A stretch of 64,000 nucleotides of DNA from Erysipelotrichaceae bacterium (GCA_017432885.1 JAFRIE010000029.1:62001-126000), one strand, 5' to 3'. Counted from the first letter of the stretch, positions 17,534 through 26,743 are shown. Made by a program: numbers and translations. Notes: generated by a model not told the origin, from the sequence alone.

Positions 17534-17554
17534 AAGGCAGCTTAAGCTGCCTTT
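17533..17554. terminator. Bidirectional terminator between the YdcF-like gene and tRNA-Leu(GAG)
   Basis: The perfect palindrome AAAGGCAGCTTAAGCTGCCTTT lies directly after the TAA of the plus-strand gene and 10 nt past the tRNA 3' end on the minus strand. T-rich sequence flanks both sides. Confidence 0.8.
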
Positions 17555-17563
17555 GTTTGATCA

Positions 17564-17648
17564 TGGTGCACCAGGTGAGACTTGAACTCGCATGGGATTG
17601 CCCACACGCCCCTCAAACGTGCGCGTCTACCTATTCCGCCACTGGTGC
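17564..17648 (-). tRNA. tRNA-Leu (anticodon GAG)
   Basis: Read on the minus strand, the 85-nt gene starts GCACCAG and ends CTGGTGC-A-CCA, a perfect 7-bp acceptor with encoded CCA. The anticodon stem CACGT/GCGTG closes the loop TTGAGGG, giving GAG. A long variable arm and the T-arm GTTCAAGTC support a class II leucine tRNA. It reads CUC/CUU, the codon selected in the leuS T-box here. Confidence 0.93.
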
Positions 17649-17656
17649 ATACATTT

Positions 17657-17684
17657 ATTATATTCTATTTTCCCAAAAGATAAA
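17657..17684 (-). promoter_or_regulatory. Promoter of tRNA-Leu(GAG)
   Basis: On the minus strand TTTATC, a 16-nt spacer and TATAAT end 9 nt before the tRNA 5' end. Confidence 0.5.
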
Positions 17685-17727
17685 CAAAAAAAGCGTTAAA
17701 ATATATTTGAAGAACAGGAGATAGAAA

Positions 17728-18666
17728 ATGAGTTCATTTAAAGATTTACGTATTGTTGATAATTTCTATCAGACATCGTCGTTTTTTCCGATGCCAACCG
17801 TATGTATTTCTACGGTCAATCCGGACGGCAGTCTGAATATCGGTTCCTATTCGCTGTGCTTCCCTTACTATATCGCGGGGAAAGACCGTTATGCGATGCT
17901 TCTGGAGTGTCGCAATACATCCAATACCTGTCAGAATCTGTTAAGAACACACAAATGTGCGATCAACTTTATTCCGGACGACAGGAAATCTTTCAAAGAA
18001 GCCGTCAGATTGGGCTTTCCCGGACCAAGCGCAGAGAAGATGAAAGAACCGCTGAAGTTCACGATGGAAGACGGACAGGCTGATCCTACAGATAAGAACA
18101 GACCTCAGGTCATCGCCGAAGCATTTCAGGTTTTTGAATGTACCTGGAACGTTGATCTGGAAGATGCCGGAAAGTTTAAAGTCGAGGATATCGATGACGG
18201 TCATCCGGGTCCTTACAACAACTTCAACGGAATCACTTCCAAATACGGTGCCCATTTCATACTGAATATCGACAAAATCCTGATGAAAGAGCGCTACTAC
18301 GACGCGATCGTCAATGGTGTCAGAAAGGACAGTTTCCCTCCGGTTCCGGTTGATTACGGCTACCGCGATTCTACCAACTTCTGGTATACCCAATTCCCAC
18401 GTTTCAAGAAACCGATCGCAGAACCGATCCCGGCACCGAAAGAGGTCGACCTGGATTCCATCAAGTATGCGGCCAACCGCTGTGATCCGGACATCAAGTT
18501 CACCGATGATGCCCTGAAGAATTTCGTTAAGGTACCACGTCCGTTCCTGAAAACCGTTCTTAACGGCTGTGTCGCCTGGGCAAAAGAAAACGGCGTAACG
18601 CTGATCACGGATGAGCATGTCAAAATCATCAACGACAAACGGAAACAGGAAAAGAACAGAAAATAA
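17728..18666 (+). CDS. Flavin reductase-like FMN-binding protein with C-terminal PCP_red-like domain
   Basis: Residues about 15-200 are a flavin reductase-like split barrel (PMPTVCISTVNPDGSLNIGSYSLCFP is the FMN-site opening; CRNTSNTCQNLLRTHKCAINF). Residues about 258-308 resemble the small PCP_red domain known from light-independent protochlorophyllide reductase: FTDDALKNFVKVPRPFLKT, then AWAKENGVTLITDEHVKII. I read it as a cytoplasmic flavoprotein oxidoreductase. The electron partner is unknown. ACAGGAGA precedes ATG 17728. It is monocistronic between a divergent tRNA and a bidirectional terminator. Confidence 0.72.
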   Translation: MSSFKDLRIVDNFYQTSSFFPMPTVCISTVNPDGSLNIGSYSLCFPYYIAGKDRYAMLLECRNTSNTCQNLLRTHKCAINFIPDDRKSFKEAVRLGFPGPSAEKMKEPLKFTMEDGQADPTDKNRPQVIAEAFQVFECTWNVDLEDAGKFKVEDIDDGHPGPYNNFNGITSKYGAHFILNIDKILMKERYYDAIVNGVRKDSFPPVPVDYGYRDSTNFWYTQFPRFKKPIAEPIPAPKEVDLDSIKYAANRCDPDIKFTDDALKNFVKVPRPFLKTVLNGCVAWAKENGVTLITDEHVKIINDKRKQEKNRK

Positions 18667-18669
18667 AAA

Positions 18670-18689
18670 AACCGGCAGTACTGCCGGTT
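18670..18689. terminator. Bidirectional terminator between convergent genes
   Basis: The perfect palindrome AACCGGCAGTACTGCCGGTT has A runs upstream and T-rich sequence downstream. It lies between the flavin reductase gene (plus) and the 5'-nucleotidase-like gene (minus). Confidence 0.85.
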
Positions 18690-18698
18690 ATTATATGT

Positions 18699-20168
18699 TT
18701 AATCTGTGATCGTGATTCTTCCTTCGATCTGTGAATCGACATTGTTCATGCCGACCAGCAGCTCTTCAAAGATCGAGAAGTCGTCAGTGATGACCATTCT
18801 GGCCTTCTTGTTTCTCAGAACTTCTTCCACAGGAAGATCAAAGAATTCGGTGAAATTCTTGAAATGGTATTCCTGGATGGCGATCTTCAGCATCTGGTTG
18901 TCGACGATGTTTTTGCCGTTGTAACTGAACTCTTCGAAGTCGTGTTTTGATCTGCTGTAGACCATCCTGACGCCTTTGGAGACCTGATAGAATTCGGTAT
19001 GCCCGTCTCCGTCAAGTGCTTCGTCTCTCAACATGAATTTCATCATGTGTCTGAATTGCCTGCCGCTGATTTCCAGCATGTATACCGGTGCGTTGTACGG
19101 CAGACATTCCTTCAGATCCTGATACTGGACGATAGGGCCCATCTCTTTCAGGCGGATCGATCCGGATGCATACAACATGATATCGAAGCTGGAATCGACT
19201 TGCAAAAGGTCGGCAAACAGATTGCCTAGTTCCGTTTCCATGTTTCTTCTTGGATGGGTCAGGACGCGTTTGAAATTGGTGATGATCCGGTTGTACTTGC
19301 GATCCGTCTCTTTCTTGTAGGAATTCAGGACATCTTCCAGAATGGTGTCCGGTCTGCAGGTCTCGGTGTTGATCGGGAGACATTGCCAGTTATAATCGAG
19401 CATCTTGTGCTGGAACGTATCGATGTGGATATCGAATCTGCCGATCTGGTCCGTTCCCACACCGACCTGGACGATTGGAATACCGTTGACAATACACGGT
19501 TCCTGCAGCAACGTATGGGTATGGCCGCCGATGATCAGGTCGACGCCCCAGTTCGGATCCAGTGCGGCCGCAAGTTCCTGGTCTTTCTCAAAACCGATGT
19601 GGGTCAGTAGGACAGTCAGATCGATCCTGGTCGTCTTGTAGTTGTCGATGATGACACCGACCTGTCTGGCAGCTTCCCAGACGTCGACGAAGGAGCCGAT
19701 CACTTCTTCACTTCTGGTTGAGGCAAGGACTTCTTCCGTGATAATGCCGATAAACATGACTTTCAAACCGTTGACATCGATGATCTCATAAGGCTTAAAC
19801 AGCCTGGTGTGATTGGTCTTAATATACATGTTTGCATTGACGATTGGGAATTTGGCACATTTCTCCAGAAATAGCAGGTGCGAGAGTCCGTAATCGACTT
19901 CGTGGTTGCCTACGGTAACGACGTCGGGAGAAAGGAAATTCATCAGCTCTATCGTTGAAAGGCCGCGGTATTCGCTGTCGATGATAGATCCTCGGAACAT
20001 GTCTCCGGCGATCGCAAAAAGGGTATTCTTTTCTTCTTCTCTGACCTGTTTAATATATCCTGAAAGCAAGGATACGCCGCCTTCATGATATCCTTCTTTT
20101 TCTTCCGCAAGGAAATCCCCATGCAGGTCGTTGGAATGTAGAAGCGTCAGTTTTTCGATCTGATCCAT
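18699..20168 (-). CDS. 5'-nucleotidase/2',3'-cyclic phosphodiesterase-family metallophosphatase (UshA-like)
   Basis: The 489-residue protein has the calcineurin-type dimetal motifs LHSNDLHGDF, GDMFRGS, GNHEVDYG, LLTHIGF and GGHTHT. The C-terminal 5'-nucleotidase substrate domain follows (about 300-470). There is no signal peptide, unlike exported UshA, so it probably acts in the cytoplasm on nucleotides or related phosphoesters. A strong AAGGAGGT precedes ATG at 20168. Confidence 0.85.
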   Translation of the reverse strand: MDQIEKLTLLHSNDLHGDFLAEEKEGYHEGGVSLLSGYIKQVREEEKNTLFAIAGDMFRGSIIDSEYRGLSTIELMNFLSPDVVTVGNHEVDYGLSHLLFLEKCAKFPIVNANMYIKTNHTRLFKPYEIIDVNGLKVMFIGIITEEVLASTRSEEVIGSFVDVWEAARQVGVIIDNYKTTRIDLTVLLTHIGFEKDQELAAALDPNWGVDLIIGGHTHTLLQEPCIVNGIPIVQVGVGTDQIGRFDIHIDTFQHKMLDYNWQCLPINTETCRPDTILEDVLNSYKKETDRKYNRIITNFKRVLTHPRRNMETELGNLFADLLQVDSSFDIMLYASGSIRLKEMGPIVQYQDLKECLPYNAPVYMLEISGRQFRHMMKFMLRDEALDGDGHTEFYQVSKGVRMVYSRSKHDFEEFSYNGKNIVDNQMLKIAIQEYHFKNFTEFFDLPVEEVLRNKKARMVITDDFSIFEELLVGMNNVDSQIEGRITITD

Positions 20169-20189
20169 ATAGACCTCCTTCTTTGTTTA

Positions 20190-20227
20190 TAAAAAACAAT
20201 AGAAGTGGATTTCGATTCTATTGTTTT
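20190..20227 (-). terminator. Terminator of the upstream lipoprotein gene
   Basis: The 12-bp stem AAAACAATAGAA with TTCTATTGTTTT (20193-20227) is followed on the minus strand by a T run. It separates the lipoprotein gene from the 5'-nucleotidase-like gene. Confidence 0.8.
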
Positions 20228-20266
20228 CTTTCTGATACTATTATAGATTATTCGGGATGTACTTTA

Positions 20267-21130
20267 CTATCTTTTCATCTGAGTGGTGATCTCGTTGAAG
20301 AGGGACAGTGTCCATTTTCCGCTGTTTTCTACTTCTTTTAAAAAGTCATAGTCCGGATCTTCGATAGTCTTGCCATAGGAAACTTCTACGTACTCGATAG
20401 CCTGCGTCGCAAAACGGTTGACCCGTTGTGCGCCGTTCCCGCCAAGATCTTCGGTATATTCTTTCAGACTTACGGCAGCCGCATAGATCTGATCCGCCGC
20501 TTCTTTTGTTTCATCATCAACGCCATAGGCAATCAGTTCATAGTTGTCCAGAATAATGTCTTTCAAGGCGATCAGATCTTCTTCTGTCACATCCCTAGCC
20601 CGTTTCATTTCCCTGACTGTATCTTCGTATAAAACGGTGTAATCATCCGCGACCTCTTCCCATTTCAGCGTCTGTCTTTTTTCTACAGAAGTCCACTGCT
20701 GCTTCGTCCAGTTCAGGACAGAGGCGATATCGTTCCTGATCTTCTCCTTCAGCTCTTCAAATTCCGGTGATCTGTTATAGGCAGCTATGACCAGTTCCTT
20801 GATTTCACCTGCCAGAGCAGAAAGCTGTAAAGAACTGTCGGTAGAAAACAGAGAGGTGATCTTCTCCAGACCTTCTGCGATCTTATAAAGATCTTCTGCC
20901 GTCTGTTCCTCCTCTTTGCCGATACCTGATTTCAGATCGTCGATCTGTTTTAGGGCATTGTTCAGGATCTTCTTATAATCGTCCTGCAGAAAGGTTTTGG
21001 ACTGTTCTGCGGCATTTTCAATCGTTTCTCCCAGCTCGTCATAATGTTTCTTAACATCATCCCAGGAAAGGGTTTTTGCCGAGCAGGCACACAAAACCGT
21101 TACACACAGCAGGATCAGGATCTTTTTCAT
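20267..21130 (-). CDS. Lipoprotein of unknown function
   Basis: The 287-residue protein has a lipoprotein signal: MKKILILLCVTVLCAC, with lipobox VLCAC (lipidated Cys16). The mature part is highly charged and helical with many Glu/Lys and few loops (ENAAEQSKTFLQDDYKKIL). It is probably an elongated surface-anchored helical protein. I do not recognise a family. It is divergent from the exported membrane protein at 21219, with about 90 nt between. Confidence 0.7.
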   Translation of the reverse strand: MKKILILLCVTVLCACSAKTLSWDDVKKHYDELGETIENAAEQSKTFLQDDYKKILNNALKQIDDLKSGIGKEEEQTAEDLYKIAEGLEKITSLFSTDSSLQLSALAGEIKELVIAAYNRSPEFEELKEKIRNDIASVLNWTKQQWTSVEKRQTLKWEEVADDYTVLYEDTVREMKRARDVTEEDLIALKDIILDNYELIAYGVDDETKEAADQIYAAAVSLKEYTEDLGGNGAQRVNRFATQAIEYVEVSYGKTIEDPDYDFLKEVENSGKWTLSLFNEITTQMKR

Positions 21131-21218
21131 GGCGCTTCCTCCCTTATGAGCCTCATTTTAATCGCTTTGCGACTGTTTTTCAATGCTATAATCGAGATAG
21201 TAAAAGAGGTAAGTGCTA

Positions 21219-22592
21219 ATGAATCGGAAAATAGGACCGCTTTTCACGATCATCTTTCTGATAATGACCTGTATCGTTCCGGTTTCTGCCAACTCAGCAA
21301 TCAAATCCTGGAAAGGATCAGACGGCAACGGGACATATGTCATGGAGAAAGACTGTCCTGTCATATGTGAAAAAGAAGAACTGATTTTTGATATTGGAAG
21401 TTTTCCGTCCGCCTATTTCAAAGATGCCGAAGAATTTTCGGCTTATGATGCATCCGTTACTGCCATCTATACGCTTCACAATCCGACCGATTCCGATCTA
21501 TCCGTCAGACTCGTCTTTCCGTTCGGCAAAGCTCCGCAGTATCTTTACCCGTTTGATTTTTTCACGGAGGAAGAAAGTGGAAACTATGAGATTTTAGGCA
21601 ACGGTCAAGTGCTTGACAAGAAACTCCGTTATTCTTTGATGACAGAAGACGATTTTGATGTGGCTAGAGATGTCGATCGATTAAGAGATGAATATCAGGT
21701 AGATGTTTTCTATCACAAAGATCTTCCTGTCCATGAATACGTTTTTGAGGCGAGCGGGATCGAAAAGAACACATCCGAATTTCCGGAATGTTTTCTTTCC
21801 CTGGATACGGATCCTTCCTTGCAGAAACTGATTCTTGAAAGCTGCCGGTCCTTTGCTTATGATCCGGATGGGCATTTTGAGATAACGATCGAACCGCTTG
21901 ATGTTCAAGGAACTTACCGTTTCTATGTTCTGGGAGAAGACCTGAAACAGGAGCCGGAATGGAGCGGAATGTTCCTGAAGGAGGAAGAAGTTCCCGGAGA
22001 GATGCTTCTGAGAGAAAAGAACGAATTGACGCTGGAAGAGTTGATCCTTTCGGAAAAAGAGAATGACAGGATTTCTGATATCGACTGGTACAACGTCTGT
22101 ATCGACTATCTGAAAGAAAGAGGAAATCTCATGTACGACACGGCACCGTTCCGGAATGCGAGGAATTCTCTTTTAAGATGGTATGAGTATGAACTGAATT
22201 TTAATGCGGGAGAAACGTTGACCAATTCCGTCAAGGCTCCGATCTATCCGGATATCAACGGATACTATGAACCGCCTGTCTATACCTACCGTTATCTGCT
22301 TTCTCCGGCTTCGACCTGGGCGGACTTTTCTAATCTGAATATTCGTGTCAATACTTCTTATGTGATGATCGACAACAAAGACTTCTCGCAAGAAGAAGGA
22401 ACTTACAGACTGCATTATGATCAGCTTCCGGAAGGAGAACTGTCCTTTGCTTTGTCAGAAAACGCTTCCCCGAAACACAGCGGTGGTCATGTGTTCTATC
22501 TCGTGATCGGCATAATGGCGGCTGCCGCCGTACTTTTCTTGCTGCTGCTTAGTGCCGTGATCCGACTGTTTAGAAGACTCATCCGTAAATAA
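21219..22592 (+). CDS. Exported protein with C-terminal membrane anchor, unknown function
   Basis: The 457-residue protein has a signal peptide (IGPLFTIIFLIMTCIVPVSA) and one C-terminal transmembrane helix (about 427-450) followed by basic residues, so the bulk faces outward. No family is recognised. The N-terminal half has beta-rich stretches such as ASVTAIYTLHNPTDSDLSV, reminiscent of protein-interaction beta sandwiches. I start at ATG 21219 because AGAGGT lies 8 nt before it. GTG 21213 is also in frame. Confidence 0.65.
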   Translation: MNRKIGPLFTIIFLIMTCIVPVSANSAIKSWKGSDGNGTYVMEKDCPVICEKEELIFDIGSFPSAYFKDAEEFSAYDASVTAIYTLHNPTDSDLSVRLVFPFGKAPQYLYPFDFFTEEESGNYEILGNGQVLDKKLRYSLMTEDDFDVARDVDRLRDEYQVDVFYHKDLPVHEYVFEASGIEKNTSEFPECFLSLDTDPSLQKLILESCRSFAYDPDGHFEITIEPLDVQGTYRFYVLGEDLKQEPEWSGMFLKEEEVPGEMLLREKNELTLEELILSEKENDRISDIDWYNVCIDYLKERGNLMYDTAPFRNARNSLLRWYEYELNFNAGETLTNSVKAPIYPDINGYYEPPVYTYRYLLSPASTWADFSNLNIRVNTSYVMIDNKDFSQEEGTYRLHYDQLPEGELSFALSENASPKHSGGHVFYLVIGIMAAAAVLFLLLLSAVIRLFRRLIRK

Positions 22593-22597
22593 AACAA

Positions 22598-22619
22598 AAG
22601 GCATCCAAGAGGATGCCTT
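22598..22619. terminator. Bidirectional terminator between the exported protein gene and tRNA-Leu(CAG)
   Basis: A 9-bp stem AAGGCATCC with GGATGCCTT has loop AAGA. The minus-strand side is followed by TTTTGTTTTA and serves the tRNA. The plus-strand side serves the upstream CDS. Confidence 0.8.
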
Positions 22620-22628
22620 ATTTGTCAG

Positions 22629-22714
22629 TGGTGCACCAGACAGGACTTGAACCTGCACGAAGTTGCCCCATATGAACCTGAATCATACGCGTCTGCCAAT
22701 TCCGCCACTGGTGC
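22629..22714 (-). tRNA. tRNA-Leu (anticodon CAG)
   Basis: The 86-nt minus-strand gene starts GCACCAG and ends CTGGTGC-A-CCA. The anticodon stem TATGA/TCATA closes loop TTCAGGT, giving CAG (reads CUG). It has a long variable arm. The acceptor stem is identical to the GAG isoacceptor at 17564. Confidence 0.93.
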
Positions 22715-22724
22715 ATACACATAT

Positions 22725-22752
22725 ATTTTACTACAAAAAATTCTTGAAACAA
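22725..22752 (-). promoter_or_regulatory. Promoter of tRNA-Leu(CAG)
   Basis: On the minus strand TTGTTT (22747-22752), a 16-nt spacer and TAAAAT (22725-22730). It overlaps the divergent typA promoter. Confidence 0.45.
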
Positions 22753-22771
22753 GACCTTATAATGATAAAAT
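22744..22771 (+). promoter_or_regulatory. typA promoter with near-leaderless start
   Basis: TTGAAA (22744-22749), a 16-nt spacer and TAAAAT (22766-22771). ATG 22780 follows 8 nt later. A TATAAT also occurs at 22758-22763. Only a weak TAGG precedes the ATG. Confidence 0.45.
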
Positions 22772-22779
22772 AATTAGGT

Positions 22780-24612
22780 ATGGAATTTAGGAAGATCGTA
22801 AACGTGGCTGTGATTGCCCATGTTGATGCCGGAAAATCGACACTTGTCGATGCTTTTCTGGCGCAGTCGCATGTCTTTTCCGACCACGAAGAGATCGTAG
22901 CCCAGGTCATGGATTCCAACGATCTGGAGCGGGAAAGAGGCATTACGATCTATTCCAAGAACTGTTCGATCAACTACAAGGACTACAAGATCAATATCGT
23001 CGATACCCCGGGACATGCGGATTTTTCCAGTGAAGTGGAACGTATCATCAAGACAGTCGATACCGTCATCCTACTGGTGGATTCTTCCGAAGGTCCGATG
23101 CCGCAGACCAGATTCGTATTAAAGAAGTCCCTGGAAGCGGGATTAAGACCGATCTTACTGATCAATAAGATCGATAAGAAAGACGCACGGATCAATGAAG
23201 TCATCGATGAAGTCTATGATCTTTTCCTGGATCTGAGTGCCAGTGACGAACAGCTGGATTTTCCGATCCTCTACGGCATTGCCCGAAACGGGATCGTCCG
23301 CTACAATCCTGGTGATTCCAACAATGATATTAATCCGCTTTTCGAGACCATCGTCTCCCATGTCGATCCGTATCCGAACAGGATGGAAGAAGCCCTGCAG
23401 ATGCAGGTAAGTGCTTTGGCATACGATGATTATATCGGCAGGATCGGTATCGGCAGAGTTTATTCCGGCATGATCCGGCAGAATGCGATGATTTCTGTAT
23501 GCAATAACATGGGTAAGAAGGAGAACCGCAAGATCGCCAACCTGTACAACTACCAGGGTCTGAAAAGAACGGCGGTCGACGAAGCGCAGTGCGGTGATAT
23601 CGTTCTGATCAGCGGTATCGAGAATATTGAGATCGGCGATACGATCGGTCCGGAAAATGTTTATGAAGCGCTTCCGCAGATCGATATCGAAGAGCCTACC
23701 TTAAGCATGAACTTCATGGTCAATACTTCTCCGTTTCAGGGTAAATCCGGAAAGTATGTGACCAGCAGAAACATCAAGGAAAGACTGGAAAGAGAACTGG
23801 AAGTCAATGTCGGTCTGAAAGTGGAAGCGACGGATACGACCGATACGTTTAAAGTATCCGGAAGAGGTGAACTGCATCTTTCGATCCTGCTGGAAAATAT
23901 GCGGAGGGAAGGCTATGAGATTGCCGTAAGCAGACCGGAGGTCATTTTTAAGAAGATAGACGGAAAGCTTTGTGAACCGATCGAGGAAGTGATCTGCTCC
24001 GTTCCAAACGAGTATTCCGGTTCCGTCATCAATAAACTGAATCTACGCAAAGGACAGATGGTGGATATTCAGGATGAGGGTTCCTATACCAAGGTGATCT
24101 ATCATGTTCCTACCAGAGGACTGCTGGGTTATCGCAGCGAATTTATCAACGATACCAAGGGCGAAGGCGTCATGGTCCGTAAGTTCATCGAATATGAACC
24201 GTTTGTCGGAGAAGTTCCGCAGCGTGCCAATGGAGCCCTGATTTCGATGGCTTCCGGTAAAGCGATGACTTATGCGTTATGGAATCTGCAGGAAAGAGGG
24301 CAGCTCTTTGTAACGCCGCAGACGGAAGTCTATGAAGGCATGATCGTAGGTGTTTCTTCCAAGAATCAGGACATTGAAGTCAATCCGACCGTAAACAAGA
24401 AAATGACGGCGATCCGTTCTACCGGAAACGATGAAGCGATGAAACTGGTCCCGGCAAGAGTGTTCTCTCTGGAAGAGGCACTGGAATTTATCAATGACGA
24501 TGAGCTGGTCGAGATCACACCGGATGCGATCCGTTTAAGGAAACGTTATCTGACCAATCTGGACCGCCGCAGACATATGCGGGAAGTAAATAAAGAAACA
24601 AACAAGGGATGA
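22780..24612 (+). CDS. typA: Translational GTPase TypA/BipA
   Basis: TypA is a ribosome-associated GTPase of the EF-G type, involved in ribosome assembly and stress adaptation. The 610-residue protein has AHVDAGKST (His14 to Thr21, P-loop), ERGITI, DTPGHADFSSEVER and NKIDKKDAR. The later domains carry YVTSRNIKERLERELE and the TypA-specific C-terminal domain (GLLGYRSEFINDTKGEG). A usual BipA has HVDHGK; here the fourth residue is Ala (HVDAGK). Confidence 0.95.
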   Translation: MEFRKIVNVAVIAHVDAGKSTLVDAFLAQSHVFSDHEEIVAQVMDSNDLERERGITIYSKNCSINYKDYKINIVDTPGHADFSSEVERIIKTVDTVILLVDSSEGPMPQTRFVLKKSLEAGLRPILLINKIDKKDARINEVIDEVYDLFLDLSASDEQLDFPILYGIARNGIVRYNPGDSNNDINPLFETIVSHVDPYPNRMEEALQMQVSALAYDDYIGRIGIGRVYSGMIRQNAMISVCNNMGKKENRKIANLYNYQGLKRTAVDEAQCGDIVLISGIENIEIGDTIGPENVYEALPQIDIEEPTLSMNFMVNTSPFQGKSGKYVTSRNIKERLERELEVNVGLKVEATDTTDTFKVSGRGELHLSILLENMRREGYEIAVSRPEVIFKKIDGKLCEPIEEVICSVPNEYSGSVINKLNLRKGQMVDIQDEGSYTKVIYHVPTRGLLGYRSEFINDTKGEGVMVRKFIEYEPFVGEVPQRANGALISMASGKAMTYALWNLQERGQLFVTPQTEVYEGMIVGVSSKNQDIEVNPTVNKKMTAIRSTGNDEAMKLVPARVFSLEEALEFINDDELVEITPDAIRLRKRYLTNLDRRRHMREVNKETNKG

Positions 24613-24637
24613 TCACACATATTGTGTGATTTTCTTT
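24612..24637 (+). terminator. Terminator after typA
   Basis: The 8-bp stem ATCACACA with TGTGTGAT (24612-24630) begins in the typA stop codon and is followed by TTTCTTTT. Confidence 0.75.
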
Positions 24638-24648
24638 TGTATTTTAGG

Positions 24649-24654
24649 TAAAAT
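24649..24654 (+). promoter_or_regulatory. -10 box of the U32 peptidase-family operon, leaderless
   Basis: TAAAAT ends 6 nt before ATG 24661, and there is no Shine-Dalgarno. No convincing -35 was found, since the region is occupied by the typA terminator. Confidence 0.35.
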
Positions 24655-24660
24655 GAGTTT

Positions 24661-25536
24661 ATGGAACTCCTGGTAACTTTGAGGAAAAAATCATTGCTGG
24701 AAAAAGTCACTCCATCCGTTGACGGTGTCATTATCGGAAGAGTTTTTACCAGCGGCTATCATTATACTCTGGAAGAGATCCGGGATATTTCTACCTACTG
24801 TCACGAGAATTATCTGAAATGTTACATTGCCATGGACAATTTCATTTCAGAAGACGACCTGGAAACGCTGGATGCCTATCTGGCTTTTCTCCGTGAACTG
24901 GATATTTCCGGCATCTACTTTCACGATCTTGGCGTCATGGAGAGAGCCATCCCTTACGGCCTGCTGCCAAAGCTGATCTACGACGGGAAGACCGTTCTTT
25001 GTAATTCTTTGGATACCGCCTTTATGTTGAAACAGGGCATTGGATCAGCAGTAATTTCCAGAGAACTGACGCTCTCGGAAGTCAGACATATCATACAGAA
25101 CAATTCCGGCAGAGTGGATATGCAGATATTCGGCCATCTGCGTCTGTCCTATTCCCGCAGGAAGTTTTTAACCAACTACTTTAAACAGATCGGCAAGGAA
25201 TACGACTATCTGAACAAAGAGACTCTGAAGCTGGTGGAAGAGAAGAGAGACTATGCTTTACCGATCGTTGAAGATGATCAGGGAACGATGATTTATTCGG
25301 ATTATATTTTTGAAATGGTCCGGGAACTTGTTGAATTCAGAAAGGATTTAAGAGCCGGTATCATTGAAACGCTCTTTATGGAAGATGAAAACCTGATCGT
25401 ACAGATCTGCCGGGATTTTTCCCGTCTCACTATAGAAAACAAGGAATTTATCCGGAACAATCTGATCTACAACCATCCGGATAACTACGCAACAGGATTC
25501 TTGTATCAGAAAACCAACATAAACAAAGATGAATAA
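24661..25536 (+). CDS. Peptidase U32-family protein, TrhP1 (YrrN)-like
   Basis: The 291-residue protein resembles the smaller U32 partner YrrN, named TrhP1 in B. subtilis. Together with TrhP2 it is needed for prephenate-dependent 5-hydroxyuridine at tRNA position 34. Visible features are a TIM-barrel-like series (DGVIIGRVFTSGYHYTLEEI; YIAMDNFISEDDLETLDAYL), IFGHLRLSYSRRKFL and a C-terminal DYIFEMVREL. It overlaps the next U32 gene by 8 nt. The pairing of two U32 genes supports the tRNA-hydroxylation role rather than a protease. Confidence 0.75.
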   Translation: MELLVTLRKKSLLEKVTPSVDGVIIGRVFTSGYHYTLEEIRDISTYCHENYLKCYIAMDNFISEDDLETLDAYLAFLRELDISGIYFHDLGVMERAIPYGLLPKLIYDGKTVLCNSLDTAFMLKQGIGSAVISRELTLSEVRHIIQNNSGRVDMQIFGHLRLSYSRRKFLTNYFKQIGKEYDYLNKETLKLVEEKRDYALPIVEDDQGTMIYSDYIFEMVRELVEFRKDLRAGIIETLFMEDENLIVQICRDFSRLTIENKEFIRNNLIYNHPDNYATGFLYQKTNINKDE

Positions 25537-26743
25537 GATAGAACTGCTGGCCCCGGCAAAAGATCTTGCCAAGGCAAAAATCGCGATCCGTTATGGTGCC
25601 GATGCCGTATATGTAGGCGGCAAGTTTTATTCGTTGCGTTCGAGGGCTTCCAATTTCGGTCTGGCTGAGCTCAAAGAGATTGCCGCGTTTGCCAAACAGT
25701 ACCATGCCAGAGTCTATGTCACCGTCAATATCGTTTTTCATGACAGCGACTATTACGGGATCAAGGAGTATCTGAAATATCTGGAACATATCGGCATAGA
25801 TGCGGTAATCATTTCTTCGCTGGCGCTGATTCCGATCGTAAGAAGGGAAGCACCCGGTCTGGAATGTCATATTTCGACTCAGCTTTCGTCTCTGAATTCG
25901 GAAGCGGTATGGGCATTGCGCCGTTTTGGCGCTGACCGGATCGTATTGGGCAGAGAAGCTTCCATGAACCAGATCGAAGCGATCGCATCCAAGGTTTCTG
26001 TGCCGCTGGAGGTCTTTATCCATGGCGGCATGTGTTCCAACTATTCCGGAAGATGTGTGCTGTCCAACAGGATGACTCTCAGAGATGCCAACAGGGGAGG
26101 CTGTGCCCATTCCTGCCGCTGGAAATACCGTCTTTATGATAAAAATGAACTGGTCTCCGATCCGACCTGTCTTCTGTCGATGTCTTCCAAGGATCTAAGA
26201 GCTTCGGCTTATGTGGAAAGAATGATCCGCTGCGGTGTAGCCTCGTTAAAGATCGAAGGCAGGATGAAATCGGAGTATTATATCGGTCAGGTAGTCAAGA
26301 CTTACCGCAGGATGATCGATGAGATTTATGAACAGGGTTCTCTGGATCCTGAAAGACTGGCCTACTATGACGATGAACTGTCCAAGGCGGAAAACAGGCC
26401 GGCCGATGACGGTTTCCTTTCCGGAGAATGTGACAGTTCAAAGCATCTGTATGGCGTCAATGGCGCCGGTGTTACGCATGATTATGTTGCTTATGTGAAA
26501 GGATTCGATGCAGTCAGAAACATGGCTCAGATCGAGGTAAAGAATGTCTTTGCCTGTGGAGATGAAATCGAGGTCTTTGGACCGGAGATCGATAATAAGC
26601 GTTTCACGGTACAGCTTCTGTTTGACGACAGCTGGAACGAGGTCAAGCTGGCGAACAAACCGACACAGATCCTTTATGTCCGTATGCCTTTCGTAACCGG
26701 AGAAGGGGACATGTTCAGAAAGGTTCGAAGAAATGACGATTGA
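25529..26743 (+). CDS. Peptidase U32-family tRNA hydroxylation protein, TrhP2 (YrrO)-like
   Basis: The 404-residue protein has the full U32 signature EVFIHGGMCSNYSGRCVLSN. GGCAHSCRWKYRL follows, with cysteines likely to bind an Fe-S cluster. Also visible are LLSMSSKDL and VASLKIEGRMKSEYY, then a C-terminal beta domain. TrhP/RlhA proteins make 5-hydroxyuridine or 5-hydroxycytidine in RNA. It overlaps the SpoU gene by 11 nt, in a four-gene RNA-modification operon. Confidence 0.82.
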   Translation: MNKIELLAPAKDLAKAKIAIRYGADAVYVGGKFYSLRSRASNFGLAELKEIAAFAKQYHARVYVTVNIVFHDSDYYGIKEYLKYLEHIGIDAVIISSLALIPIVRREAPGLECHISTQLSSLNSEAVWALRRFGADRIVLGREASMNQIEAIASKVSVPLEVFIHGGMCSNYSGRCVLSNRMTLRDANRGGCAHSCRWKYRLYDKNELVSDPTCLLSMSSKDLRASAYVERMIRCGVASLKIEGRMKSEYYIGQVVKTYRRMIDEIYEQGSLDPERLAYYDDELSKAENRPADDGFLSGECDSSKHLYGVNGAGVTHDYVAYVKGFDAVRNMAQIEVKNVFACGDEIEVFGPEIDNKRFTVQLLFDDSWNEVKLANKPTQILYVRMPFVTGEGDMFRKVRRNDD

